Source of the DNA: Novipirellula herctigrandis
GTDB taxonomy: Bacteria > Planctomycetota > Planctomycetia > Pirellulales > Pirellulaceae
Assembly (NCBI GenBank): GCA_007859835.1
Contig: SJPJ01000001.1
Span: 5,787,992 to 5,851,991 of the forward strand
Reading direction: 5' to 3'
DNA: 64,000 nucleotides
Positions within the stretch are counted from its first letter, which is position 1; the number at the start of each line of letters is the position of its first letter. Under the pieces are notes generated by a model. That model was given only the letters and a program-made list of their open reading frames with translations, was not told the origin of the DNA and did not search any database. Positions 38,381-47,016 of this stretch are shown here, piece by piece. The position numbers and the translations under genes were made by a program.

Positions 38381-40627
38381 ATGCCTCACCCTACCCGAGA
38401 TACGATTTACCAAGCAATTTCTGCGGTCGAATTGATCGATCCACATACTCACATCAACCCTCACGCCCCCGCATCGCGGACGCTCGCAGATTTATTGGGC
38501 TACCACTACTACACCGAGTTGGCCCATTCAGCCGGAATGCCCAAGGATCAGATGGAGGAGCCGGACATAGCTCCCAAAGAACTGGTTCGCCGGTTGGTTG
38601 AGAACCTGCACCCGATCGAGAATACGTCCCAATACCAATGGTTGGTTGCGATCTGCCAAAAGTTTTTCGGATTCGAATCGGATCGCCTCGACACATCCAA
38701 TTGGGAGACGCTTTATGACAAAGCCGAGCAAGCAATGTCGGCCGCCGATTGGTCTCAAACCGTTCTCGAAAAAAGCAATGTTCGATCGGTATTTCTAACG
38801 AACGATTTCGATGATGAACTCACTGGTTTTGATACCGAGACATACATTCCGTGTCTGCGAACGGATGACTTGGTGTTCAAATTCCATCAGCGAGAAACTC
38901 GCGAACGACTTGAACGATCCAGCGGCGTTTCGTTGTCCGCTTCACTGAGCAGTTTGCGGGAAGCTTTGCGTCAGCGTTTCGAACATTTTACCAGCAATGG
39001 TGCTCGCGCATGTGCCATTTCGTTGCCACCGACATTCGAGCCGGCGATGGTCACCGAAGGTCGCGCCATCAATTCGCTCGATGCAATGTTGCAGAAAAGC
39101 GAATCAGCTGATGAGACACAGAAGAACGCTTTTTCACGATCCGTTTTTTGGATGCTTGCAGAGCTTTGTGACGAATTTGATTTGCCATTCGACTTGATGA
39201 TCGGCGTCAATCGTGGTGTTTATGCGAACGGTGTTTATCAAGGCCAAGACCTTTACGATAGTCGAGTGTCGTTAATCCAGTACCGTGAGTTGTTCAACAC
39301 GTTTGCCGACGTGAAATTTCCGATTTCGGTTTTGGCCAGTGTCACCAATCAAGAATTAGTTAGCTACGCGTGGATCTTTCCGAATGTGTTCACCAGCGGG
39401 CATTGGTGGTATAGCAACACACCATCGTTCATTCACCGCGACGCATCGGCTCGTTTGGAAGCGGTTCCGATGACCAAGCAAATCGGCTACTACAGCGACG
39501 CATATAAACTTGAATTCGTTTGGCCCAAGTTTGACATGTATCGACAAATCCTGGCGAGTATTTTGGCCGAACATTTCGTAGGTATGAATGGATGGAGTGA
39601 AGAAAAAGCGATTGAGCTTGGCTATCGTATCTTGCGAGGGAACGTCGAGGAAATTTTTCTGAAGCGTCCGATGACTCCGATGCCAGCATTGGAAGCCTTC
39701 GTCACGAGTCCGAAAGGTGATGTAGACGATCTTGGCGCAATCGAATCGCAAGAGGTCGTTGAGGATCCATCCAGTTGGCAAGGTGCTGCGGCTGCAGCAA
39801 CGTCCGCCGCACTCACTGCTGGTGCAATTGGTGTCGTGGAAGTGGATGAGCAACTTAGCGAAATGCCCGAGGTTGAATTGCCCGAGGGTGAATTGCCTGA
39901 ACTTGAAGTGCCTGAACTTGAAGTGCCTGAACTTGAAGTGCCTGAGGCTGAAGTGCTCCAACTTGAAGCTTCTGAACTTGAAGCTTCTGAATTCGTTTCC
40001 GAGGCCGAGGAGGATGACACGGAACTTGATCCGCTGCCTCACGAAGACGAAGTCAAATTGGTGGAAGTCGCCGATGTCGAACTTGCGGATGATTCACCCC
40101 AAGCATCACCACCCGACGCGGATACGATCGACATGGAAGCCGACCGAGAGCCTCTACATGTGGGCGATTTGCTCGGTGAGGAAGAAACGCCTGAGCTTGA
40201 AAACAGAGTGCTCGAAAATGCGGAACTCGAAACGAAAGAGCTTCAAACGTCCGAGCTTGAGACGATCGAGATTGAGGCTACCGATCCCGATTTGATGGAG
40301 TTCGAGACGACCGGGCATGAATCGATTGAACCGCTAGAAATGGAACCTGGGCAGGAGGAGGGTGAACTTGCGAGCGAAGAGACGGAAATTGAAATGTTTC
40401 GTGGCGAAACATCGTTCGAGCCGGACGAAGACTCTCTGAAATTGCGTCCTGATCCGCTCACGGGTGAATTGCGATTGCCAATGCCAGCAGAATCGAACGA
40501 TGTGCCCGATTTGCTCGATGAACTTGGCCTCGGTTTCTTCGTTGACGAACCGGATGCATTAGATGAATCCGATGAGTCGGACGAAGCGGATGCATCCGAC
40601 GAATTTGGCGACTCTGGAGAGAAGTAG
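38381..40627 (+). CDS. Uronate-isomerase-like (amidohydrolase fold) protein with long acidic C-terminal tail
   Basis: 748 residues. Residues 1 to about 435 resemble the glucuronate/uronate isomerase family: metal-site DPHTH at 20-24, a long helical insertion, DLMIGVNRGVY in the barrel, TSGHWWYSNTPSFI and SDAYKLEF. It may isomerise a sugar acid, but this group is divergent from UxaC. From about 436 to 748 (39686-40624) the protein becomes an extremely acidic, low-complexity tail. It includes an alanine-rich stretch (WQGAAAAATSAALTAGAIG), then repeated ELEVP units and further Glu-Leu-rich repeats. The stop lies 1 bp from the convergent leuA stop. Confidence 0.75.
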   Translation: MPHPTRDTIYQAISAVELIDPHTHINPHAPASRTLADLLGYHYYTELAHSAGMPKDQMEEPDIAPKELVRRLVENLHPIENTSQYQWLVAICQKFFGFESDRLDTSNWETLYDKAEQAMSAADWSQTVLEKSNVRSVFLTNDFDDELTGFDTETYIPCLRTDDLVFKFHQRETRERLERSSGVSLSASLSSLREALRQRFEHFTSNGARACAISLPPTFEPAMVTEGRAINSLDAMLQKSESADETQKNAFSRSVFWMLAELCDEFDLPFDLMIGVNRGVYANGVYQGQDLYDSRVSLIQYRELFNTFADVKFPISVLASVTNQELVSYAWIFPNVFTSGHWWYSNTPSFIHRDASARLEAVPMTKQIGYYSDAYKLEFVWPKFDMYRQILASILAEHFVGMNGWSEEKAIELGYRILRGNVEEIFLKRPMTPMPALEAFVTSPKGDVDDLGAIESQEVVEDPSSWQGAAAAATSAALTAGAIGVVEVDEQLSEMPEVELPEGELPELEVPELEVPELEVPEAEVLQLEASELEASEFVSEAEEDDTELDPLPHEDEVKLVEVADVELADDSPQASPPDADTIDMEADREPLHVGDLLGEEETPELENRVLENAELETKELQTSELETIEIEATDPDLMEFETTGHESIEPLEMEPGQEEGELASEETEIEMFRGETSFEPDEDSLKLRPDPLTGELRLPMPAESNDVPDLLDELGLGFFVDEPDALDESDESDEADASDEFGDSGEK
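39896..39955 (+). repeat. Tandem 15-bp repeat CCTGAACTTGAAGTG in the acidic tail
   Basis: Three perfect copies (39896-39910, 39911-39925, 39926-39940) and one degenerate copy (39941-39955) encode PELEV units. Related CTTGAAGCTTCTGAA units follow to about 39990. Confidence 0.92.
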
Positions 40628-40628
40628 G

Positions 40629-42200
40629 CTACTTCTCGCTGATGATTCGGTTGATCGCGTTAAGCATCGCAAGGATTGTGCTTTCGACACTGTCGGTACT
40701 GACACCGACACCGCGGTAACTGCGTCCCTTGTGCTCGACTTCCAAATTCACTTCGCCAATCGCATCTCGGCCAAGTGAAGCGCTTCGCACGGAAAAATCT
40801 TTGCAAATCAATTCAATTTCCGTGATTTTTTCTACGGCCCAGAACGCAGCATCGATTGGCCCATCGCCCTGTTCGACTTTCTCGGTGCAATCGGTACCAC
40901 CATGACGCAGCGTCACTTCGACCGAGGGTGTACGCCCTGTGCCGCTAGTGACGGTGTATGAAATCAATGTCCATTCTTGTTCCATGCCGCCGCTGATCTG
41001 GTTTTGCACCAACGCGATGATATCACCGTCATAGATTTCTTTCTTCTTATCGGCGAGGGTTTTGAATTGCTCAAACACCGATTGCAATTGTTCGCTCGTC
41101 AAAGTGAACCCAAGCGTTTTCGCGCGATCAGCCAATGCCGCTCGGCCACTATGTTTGCCAAGCACCAAATCCGTTTTCGCGAAACCGACTTCTTCGGGCA
41201 GCATGATCTCGTACGTGCTGCGTTCTTTAAGCATGCCGTCCTGGTGAATTCCTGATTCGTGCGCAAATGCATTTCGACCGACAATTGCTTTGTTCCGTTG
41301 AACCTGCAACCCGGTCGTCTTGCTAACCAATCGGCTGGTGGGAACCAAACGTTTGGTCACAATCCGAGTGTCGCAGTGATAGAAGTCGCGTCGCGTTTTG
41401 AGTGCCATCACCACTTCTTCTAATCCTGCGTTACCGGCTCGTTCGCCGATACCGTTAATGGTGCATTCAATTTGCCCCGCTCCTGCTGCGACGGCTGATA
41501 AGCTATTGGCAACGGCCATCCCTAAATCATTGTGGCAATGCGTACTGAGGACCGCTTTGTCCATGTTCGGTACGCGTTCACGCAGCATCGTGAAACGCTC
41601 AAAAATTTCATTCGGCGTGGTATAGCCGACGGTGTCGGGCACGTTGATCGTCGTTGCTCCGGCATCGACCGCTGCTTCGACGACTCGGCAAAGAAAATCG
41701 TGCTCGGTCCGGCAGCCATCTTCGGGAGAAAACTCGATGTCGTCACAATATTTCGCTGCCCGACGAACTCCGGCGACTGCCCGTTCAACAATTTCGTCGG
41801 GTGTCATTCGCAGTTTAAATTCGCGATGAATAGCACTGGTTGCCAAAAAAACATGGATGCGCGCCTGTGGTGCATACTTAACCGCTTCCCAGGCAGCATC
41901 GATGTCTTTGTCACTACACCTCGCCAATCCACAAATGGTTGAACCACGAACGGTTTGAGCGATCTGCTTGACGGACTCAAAGTCACCCGGCGAGGCGATC
42001 GGGAATCCTGCTTCGATGATGTCCACGCCGAGCTCCGCCAAGACTTGAGCGACTTCGAGCTTTTCGGCCAAGTTCATGCTCGCCCCAGGCGATTGCTCGC
42101 CATCACGCAACGTCGTATCAAAGATACGGATCATGCGTGGTTCGGGTGCAGTTGTCGCTGTTTCGGTGGCGTTTTCGCCTTCAGACGCGGACTGTGGCAT
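40629..42200 (-). CDS. leuA: 2-isopropylmalate synthase
   Basis: A 523-residue enzyme condensing acetyl-CoA with 2-oxoisovalerate, the committed step of leucine synthesis. The catalytic barrel has FDTTLRDGEQSPGASM, THCHNDLGMAVANS with metal-binding histidines, and NGIGERAGNAGLEE. The C-terminal domain (from about 390) includes VNLEVEHKGRSYRGVGVSTD, the leucine-feedback module. AAAGGGG lies about 10 nt before ATG 42200. Upstream is a leucine-rich leader peptide followed by an intrinsic terminator 50 bp before the gene, so expression is probably controlled by attenuation. Confidence 0.96.
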   Translation of the reverse strand: MPQSASEGENATETATTAPEPRMIRIFDTTLRDGEQSPGASMNLAEKLEVAQVLAELGVDIIEAGFPIASPGDFESVKQIAQTVRGSTICGLARCSDKDIDAAWEAVKYAPQARIHVFLATSAIHREFKLRMTPDEIVERAVAGVRRAAKYCDDIEFSPEDGCRTEHDFLCRVVEAAVDAGATTINVPDTVGYTTPNEIFERFTMLRERVPNMDKAVLSTHCHNDLGMAVANSLSAVAAGAGQIECTINGIGERAGNAGLEEVVMALKTRRDFYHCDTRIVTKRLVPTSRLVSKTTGLQVQRNKAIVGRNAFAHESGIHQDGMLKERSTYEIMLPEEVGFAKTDLVLGKHSGRAALADRAKTLGFTLTSEQLQSVFEQFKTLADKKKEIYDGDIIALVQNQISGGMEQEWTLISYTVTSGTGRTPSVEVTLRHGGTDCTEKVEQGDGPIDAAFWAVEKITEIELICKDFSVRSASLGRDAIGEVNLEVEHKGRSYRGVGVSTDSVESTILAMLNAINRIISEK

Positions 42201-42245
42201 CTCGAGATACCCCTTTCAAGTAAAAAATTGGTGAACGCAAAACAT

Positions 42246-42278
42246 AAAAAAACCCGAGCCGCTTGGCGACTCGGGTTT
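42246..42278 (-). terminator. Attenuator terminator upstream of leuA
   Basis: On the minus-strand transcript a 13-bp stem pairs AAACCCGAGUCGC (42278-42266) with GCGGCUCGGGUUU (42262-42250), with one G-U pair and a CAA loop. It ends in a run of seven U (42252-42246). It sits between the leucine-rich peptide and leuA, where a genuine end-of-gene terminator would silence leuA, so it is best read as an attenuator. Confidence 0.88.
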
Positions 42279-42328
42279 CATGTCTTTTTTTCTTTTTGAC
42301 CGCGTTTTACGGTCCAAACAAACCCTCA

Positions 42329-42388
42329 TCACCCGCCGCCGAAGCGTGGAAGTAGCAAGTTCGCTAGGAGGAGCAGAGTGTTGTTCAT
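42329..42388 (-). CDS. Leucine-rich leader peptide of leuA
   Basis: A 19-residue frame, MNNTLLLLANLLLPRFGGG, ending in TGA. Seven of 19 residues are leucine, in runs of four and three. It lies 128 bp upstream of leuA on the same strand, before an intrinsic terminator. There is no Shine-Dalgarno sequence. The first base of the ATG is the 7th base after a TATGAT -10 box, so the mRNA is predicted to be leaderless. GGCGGCGGGU at the end of the frame can pair with the terminator's 5' arm (CGGGU with ACCCG, GGCG with CGCC). Such peptides sense charged tRNA-Leu by ribosome stalling. Confidence 0.85.
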   Translation of the reverse strand: MNNTLLLLANLLLPRFGGG

Positions 42389-42394
42389 ACCGGC

Positions 42395-42424
42395 ATCATA
42401 AGGAAGAGTGCCTAGCCAAGTCAA
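42395..42424 (-). promoter_or_regulatory. Promoter of the leuA leader
   Basis: On the minus strand: TTGACT (42424-42419), 18-bp spacer, TATGAT (42400-42395). Both hexamers match the sigma-70 consensus at five of six positions. The predicted +1 is the A of the leader-peptide ATG (42388). Confidence 0.75.
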
Positions 42425-42454
42425 CGGTTCGGGCATTTTTTGCAGTTTTGCGAT

Positions 42455-42484
42455 CTTCAACGCAACGTTCTTCAACGCAACGTT
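42455..42484. repeat. Tandem 15-bp duplication CTTCAACGCAACGTT
   Basis: Two perfect adjacent copies (42455-42469, 42470-42484) upstream of the leuA-leader promoter, between flhB and the leader. Possibly a regulatory duplication; no direct evidence. Confidence 0.85.
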
Positions 42485-42586
42485 TGACTTGCTTTGCAAC
42501 TCAGGGCACTGGCTCGGCCGAGCTAGCACTCAACTCAGAGCCATTGTTGAGCGTGTCAAATTAACGGGATCGAAATGGAATTGAGA

Positions 42587-43663
42587 CTAAGCTGCCCGCG
42601 GGACGTCCTTGCCTTGCAGTTGATAGACATAGCGAAGTACTTCGGCAACCGCTTGGTATTGCTCGGCTGGAATCGCTTCGCCAACGTCAACGGTTTTGTA
42701 TAGTAACTGTGCCAGTGGCTTACGTTCCACCACAGGGATGCTATTTTCGAGTGCAAGTCGGCGGATTTTCTGGGCAATCGTGCCAGCGCCTTTGGCTAAG
42801 ACAATCGGCGCCGGCATCGTCGTCGGATCATATTGAATCGCAATCGCTAGCTCGGTTGGATTCGACACAACCACGTCCGCTTTGGGAACTTCACTGTCTA
42901 TTCGCTGCATAATCATTTGGCGTTGGACTTGTCGCCGGCGGGCCGCTACTTGTGGGTCCCCTTCGGTTTCTTTCATCTCGTCCCTTAGCTCTTGGTCGGT
43001 CATCATTAGGTCTTGTTCGTATTTCCATTTCTGAAATGCATATTCAAAAATGGCCAAAATAAACAACGCTGTTCCGATCCAAACGAAGACCCCAAGCAGG
43101 CTATGAAACAACGTGCTAGCGATTTGTGGAATCGACATCGACGCCAGACCCAAAATTGGATCTTGGTAATGACATAGGCCATAGTATGCCACCACAGCGA
43201 CAATGCTGATTTTGAAAATGCCAAAGCCCAATCTAGCGACACCTTGAGCTGATAGGATTCGCTTGGCACCCGACAATGGGCTGATATTGCTGAGTTTGGG
43301 TGCGAGTTTTTCCGGTGAAAGAATGAGGCCTGTTTGCGTTACGTTGATTAAGATCGCCGCTGCCATCATCGTGATCAATATTGGGACCGCGGCAATCCCA
43401 AGGCGAGCACCCGTCCTGAGAAGCCAATTTGACGCATCGGTGGTGCTTACCGGAGTCAGGTGGGGCGTCGAAAACGCATCGGCCATTACGCCGGCGATGG
43501 TTTCGCATGCAGGTCCGCCGAACATCCATAGTGACCCCAGTGCGGCTAACAGCAACGCGGCGCTGGTAAGATCTTGGCTGCGAACGACTTGGCCTTGCTC
43601 TCTCGCTTGCCTCCGCCGCTTCTCGGTTGCTGAATGCTTCTTGTCGCCACTCGTGTCGGCCAT
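42587..43663 (-). CDS. flhB: Flagellar export protein FlhB (type III export switch)
   Basis: A 358-residue inner-membrane protein of the flagellar type III export gate. A basic N-terminus (KKHSATEKRRRQAREQGQVVRSQDL) is characteristic. About four membrane helices and a cytoplasmic domain with the autocleavage motif follow. Here it reads NPTE at about 268-271 instead of the usual NPTH. Cleavage between Asn and Pro switches substrate specificity from rod/hook to filament proteins. Last gene of fliP-fliQ-fliR-flhB; begins 6 bp after fliR. Confidence 0.92.
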   Translation of the reverse strand: MADTSGDKKHSATEKRRRQAREQGQVVRSQDLTSAALLLAALGSLWMFGGPACETIAGVMADAFSTPHLTPVSTTDASNWLLRTGARLGIAAVPILITMMAAAILINVTQTGLILSPEKLAPKLSNISPLSGAKRILSAQGVARLGFGIFKISIVAVVAYYGLCHYQDPILGLASMSIPQIASTLFHSLLGVFVWIGTALFILAIFEYAFQKWKYEQDLMMTDQELRDEMKETEGDPQVAARRRQVQRQMIMQRIDSEVPKADVVVSNPTELAIAIQYDPTTMPAPIVLAKGAGTIAQKIRRLALENSIPVVERKPLAQLLYKTVDVGEAIPAEQYQAVAEVLRYVYQLQGKDVPRAA

Positions 43664-43669
43664 GACTTA

Positions 43670-44464
43670 TCACCATAGCTCACTAAAACGATGGGCAACG
43701 GCTGTTAACTCATGTTGAAAGATCAAACCTGCGGTCCCAATCGTTATCGTCGTGACGACTAAAAGTGCTGACACATTGAGGCTAAATCCGATCCCCAAAA
43801 CATTGATCTGAGGTAGTGTTCGACTAATCAAACCGGTCAATAAGTTGCTCAACACAAGAGCGGCGATCACGGGGGCGGCCACTCGGATACCCGCACTCAT
43901 CCCCGCACTCAATTGATCCACGATGAGCGTCATCATCGAATCACTGAACGTGATGTTGCCTGCGGGAAGCGTCTTGAAACTATCGACCAAAATCCCAAGG
44001 ATCATCCGATGCCCGCCGATACCAAGCATCACTGCGGTCACAAGCAGTCCGATCAACTTGGAAAGTGTGGGCATGCTATTGGTTGTCGTTGGATCGAGAG
44101 AATTGCCTAGCTGCATCGCGCCGGTCCCACTAATTGCTTCGCCTCCCAATTGCATTCCGGTGATTATCAACTGGATCGTCGATCCGATCAGTAAGCCGAC
44201 CACGCCTTCGCGAGCGATCGCGATTGTCAAGTCAATCAAGTTGTCGATATGCGGTAGCGATCCCGGTGCGGTTTGAGCAGCAACCGGTGGTAATAAAAGG
44301 AGCGTCAACACTATCGCTAACATCGCACGGACGCGGCGTGGGACCCCGACACTGATCGCGGGCATCGACATTAGCAATGTGCTGAGCCGAGTGAGAACGA
44401 GAATGCCGAGCACCAAGTGGTCAATCGCCCACTGGACCAGTGACCCGAAATCGGAACCGTTCAT
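43670..44464 (-). CDS. fliR: Flagellar export gate protein FliR
   Basis: A 264-residue membrane protein of the FliPQR export channel, with about six helices. Family segments are VLTRLSTLLMSMPAISVGVPRRVRAML, RPxx-type loops, and the C-terminal VLGIGFSLNVSALLVVTTI. FliR caps the helical FliP5Q4R1 pore. Its ATG overlaps the fliQ stop by 1 bp (TAATG). It is 6 bp from flhB, so it is translated in the same operon. Confidence 0.92.
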   Translation of the reverse strand: MNGSDFGSLVQWAIDHLVLGILVLTRLSTLLMSMPAISVGVPRRVRAMLAIVLTLLLLPPVAAQTAPGSLPHIDNLIDLTIAIAREGVVGLLIGSTIQLIITGMQLGGEAISGTGAMQLGNSLDPTTTNSMPTLSKLIGLLVTAVMLGIGGHRMILGILVDSFKTLPAGNITFSDSMMTLIVDQLSAGMSAGIRVAAPVIAALVLSNLLTGLISRTLPQINVLGIGFSLNVSALLVVTTITIGTAGLIFQHELTAVAHRFSELW

Positions 44465-44730
44465 TACGGTGATCCTGCGTTTTCAAACATCATTCGTGTA
44501 AATTCGACCATCCGATTGAGCATCCATGGCATGCAGGCAACCATGATTGCAGCCATCGCAAATATCTTTGGAACAAACGAAACGGTCTGGTCTTGCACTT
44601 GTGTCAAAGCTTGCAGAAGGCCGATCGCCAAACCAGCCGCCATGCCAACGAGCAACATCGGAGCCGCAATGATAACGGTTGAGATTAGCGTTTGCCGACA
44701 TAGATCGACTGCGGTGGAAGCGTCTATCAC
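44464..44730 (-). CDS. fliQ: Flagellar export gate protein FliQ
   Basis: An 88-residue protein with two membrane hairpin helices (TVIIAAPMLLVGMAAGLAIGLLQ and IFAMAAIMVACMPWMLNRM), joined by TQVQDQTVSFVPK, the conserved FliQ loop. It starts at GTG 44728-44730 and begins 9 bp after fliP. Four copies per channel are known in the FliPQR complex. Confidence 0.93.
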   Translation of the reverse strand: MIDASTAVDLCRQTLISTVIIAAPMLLVGMAAGLAIGLLQALTQVQDQTVSFVPKIFAMAAIMVACMPWMLNRMVEFTRMMFENAGSP

Positions 44731-44739
44731 AAGTGAATC

Positions 44740-45579
44740 CTAACCAAGTGTTCCAAAACTATTCATCAACATTTCCACCACCAACCGCCATCCGTCGACA
44801 AGCACGAATAGCAACAACTTGAACGGCATCGAAATTACCGCCGGTGGCAACATCAGCATCCCCATTGAGATCGTGACGCTGGCGACAACAAGGTCAACGA
44901 TTAAAAACGGCAAGTAAATCTGAAACCCCATCAAGAATGCGGTTTTCAACTCGCTCAAAATGAATGCGGGCAGCAGTACACGTAACGGAACGTCTTCGAA
45001 CGAACTCGGTAGTGGAGCGTCAGGGTCCATGTACGTGTAAAACAAATGGACGTCTTCGTGATTTCCAGCGACATCAATTTGCCGAGACATAAACTCGCGA
45101 ATCGGAACCGAACCCGCATCGTAGGCTTCTTCCATCGACATTGTCACGTCAGGATCGGTGTATGGTTTGATCGCATCGTCGTAAACGCGAGTCCATACGG
45201 GAGTCATCACGAATAGCGTCATAAATAACGCGATGCTGGTCATCACTTGGCTAGGCGGCAACGACTGTAAACCGATCGCCTGGCGAAGCAAACCAAGCAC
45301 AATGATGATGCGAACGTAGCAGGTCGTCATCAGCAAAACGGCAGGTGCCATACTGAGTACGGTCAGTAGCAACAGCACTTTGAGGCTACTGGTTAATCCT
45401 TCGGGGCTGGTCCAATGCTCCGGGCCACCACCGAGCACGTCGAGCGTTTGCACGGGGATTTTTAGCGGTTCTTGCTGGACGATTGTCGGCGTCGTCGTGG
45501 TCGACTGTGCAACCGCGACAGGCGCAGCCAACACCCCAGTGATCAGCAGAAGCAGCAGAATAGCGGGAAATCGATTCAA
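44740..45579 (-). CDS. fliP: Flagellar export gate protein FliP
   Basis: A 279-residue inner-membrane protein with N-terminal signal peptide (MNRFPAILLLLLITGVLAAP, as in FliP of other bacteria). The conserved blocks are MTTCYVRIIIVLGLLRQAIG, PSQVMTSIALFMTLFVM, LPAFILSELKTAFLMGFQIY and LPFLIVDLVVASVTISMGM. FliP pentamers form the outer wall of the export channel. It is the first gene of the cluster; no fliO or fliN could be confirmed upstream. Confidence 0.94.
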   Translation of the reverse strand: MNRFPAILLLLLITGVLAAPVAVAQSTTTTPTIVQQEPLKIPVQTLDVLGGGPEHWTSPEGLTSSLKVLLLLTVLSMAPAVLLMTTCYVRIIIVLGLLRQAIGLQSLPPSQVMTSIALFMTLFVMTPVWTRVYDDAIKPYTDPDVTMSMEEAYDAGSVPIREFMSRQIDVAGNHEDVHLFYTYMDPDAPLPSSFEDVPLRVLLPAFILSELKTAFLMGFQIYLPFLIVDLVVASVTISMGMLMLPPAVISMPFKLLLFVLVDGWRLVVEMLMNSFGTLG

Positions 45580-45996
45580 ACCGTCGTCGCTCCATCAACG
45601 AGGCCTCGGACAAATGACGCCCAGACTTTAGGGAAAATCGATGAAAGAAGGGAAGACCGATTGAAGGACGTTTTGCGTCATTCCGTTGACCGCTTAGCAG
45701 TCCAGCGGGGTAACCACTGGTTTATTCGCCGCAAAAACCACCCGGAAATCATTCGATTTTAAGCATCTTCACGGAGAGGAAAGCAGAATCCAATTCGCAA
45801 ATGGGATGACCATTCTGCCTGGCAATACGCGACGGGGGCAACGATGCTTCGCACCCCTTCGGTTGTCACCAAATGATCCAATCCAAATTGAAAACGCCCC
45901 AAACCCAATGCAAGCAAACTTGTTCTAGCGATTGGTAGAAGGATAAGGGATTCAATGCTATCAGTGACTTTCAGGCATTTACAAACAGCGGATTGG
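45580..45996. other. Intergenic region upstream of fliP with one unassigned reading frame
   Basis: 417 bp. A minus-strand frame (stop at 45759, open to about 46043, up to 94 codons) contains a hydrophobic stretch SLILLPIARTSLLALGLG and sits where fliO is expected. Its similarity to FliO is not convincing, and it overlaps the adjacent membrane-protein gene. I see no terminator or promoter with certainty. Confidence 0.3.
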
Positions 45997-47016
45997 CTAA
46001 GTGTTGTTCTCGACAACGAGATTCCGGCTGCGTACCCATCCACTCAGTCGATACCCTGCCCTAGCCCACCGTGCGAAAAACCATCGGCTCATCAAATAGA
46101 TGCTGATGCTTGAAAGTGCGACGTCAAATAGTGTCTCTTTCCACATATCGAGGATCACCCCATCGTATCCGTTGAGCATAATCATGTAAGCCAATTCAGC
46201 GATCGTATCGACCGCAACGACGGCAAACAGAATGATCACTCCCACTCGTCTACCGCCATTTAGCGATGACCATGCGGAGGCCCATAAAACCACCAAGCTC
46301 GTCATGATCGAAAACGCTTGGTAGAGCAACATTCCGAAATCGGTGCTCGGATAAAAAACGCTGATCGTTGGATCGCTAAGGGACGTAAAATGACGCCGCA
46401 TTGCTTGGTAGAGTGTGAACATGAGTGCGATCAACAGCGTCGCGGCAAACAATCCTTTGACACTCCATCCAGTCGGCTTGCGAGACACATCGCAAGACAA
46501 ATTGCCTTCTTCTGTGGTGACTTTGAGTGTACTGCGATCGACCAAATGAAACTGCCAAAATTGAGAGGGAATCTGCATGGCGAGTAAATAGATTGGCACG
46601 CTGAGAATTAGAAAGCCGAAACAAATTACCAATATCGTCAAAAATGACTCGCCAAAATCGACCAACGCATACTGAGGAATCGCTCCAACCAATCCGACGA
46701 CTGAGAAAAGAAGATTCAATGTGGCCAATTGCCACCACATCGATTGATGGGGCGAACGCCATTGCCACCACACCGCAATTTGCATCGCAATCGCAGTTTG
46801 CAGTCCATCGGAGATATGAAAAAAACACTGCGCCGCCGTTTGGAGCTTGTTCGAATAGAAAAACCATCCATCTTGGAACAGCATCGAGACGGCAATGCTT
46901 AATCCGTTTACCAGTATCCAGCCGCCAACCGCCATTGCGGTGGTCGTCCAAAAGAGACGAGGCCGATCTGTGGTGGAAATCGGAATTGGTATTGGAGCTG
47001 AATTTTGATCGCTCAT
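45997..47016 (-). CDS. Polytopic membrane protein of unknown function
   Basis: A 339-residue protein with about eight hydrophobic helices, a short hydrophilic N-terminus (MSDQNSAPIPIPISTTD) and a basic C-terminus (WARAGYRLSGWVRSRNL). I do not recognise a family. ATG 47016 is chosen over the in-frame ATG at 47073 because it overlaps the stop of the upstream POTRA-like gene by 4 bp (ATGA), showing translational coupling. The two products probably function together at the envelope, though no mechanism can be read. Confidence 0.6.
   Translation of the reverse strand: MSDQNSAPIPIPISTTDRPRLFWTTTAMAVGGWILVNGLSIAVSMLFQDGWFFYSNKLQTAAQCFFHISDGLQTAIAMQIAVWWQWRSPHQSMWWQLATLNLLFSVVGLVGAIPQYALVDFGESFLTILVICFGFLILSVPIYLLAMQIPSQFWQFHLVDRSTLKVTTEEGNLSCDVSRKPTGWSVKGLFAATLLIALMFTLYQAMRRHFTSLSDPTISVFYPSTDFGMLLYQAFSIMTSLVVLWASAWSSLNGGRRVGVIILFAVVAVDTIAELAYMIMLNGYDGVILDMWKETLFDVALSSISIYLMSRWFFARWARAGYRLSGWVRSRNLVVENNT

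Noticed and set aside
38115..38435. 106-codon frame before the uronate-isomerase-like gene
   Set aside because: It overlaps the real start in another frame and reads through the palindrome.
45759..46043. 94-codon minus-strand frame upstream of fliP as fliO
   Set aside because: Only one hydrophobic stretch and position suggest it; it overlaps the neighbouring gene and lacks convincing similarity.
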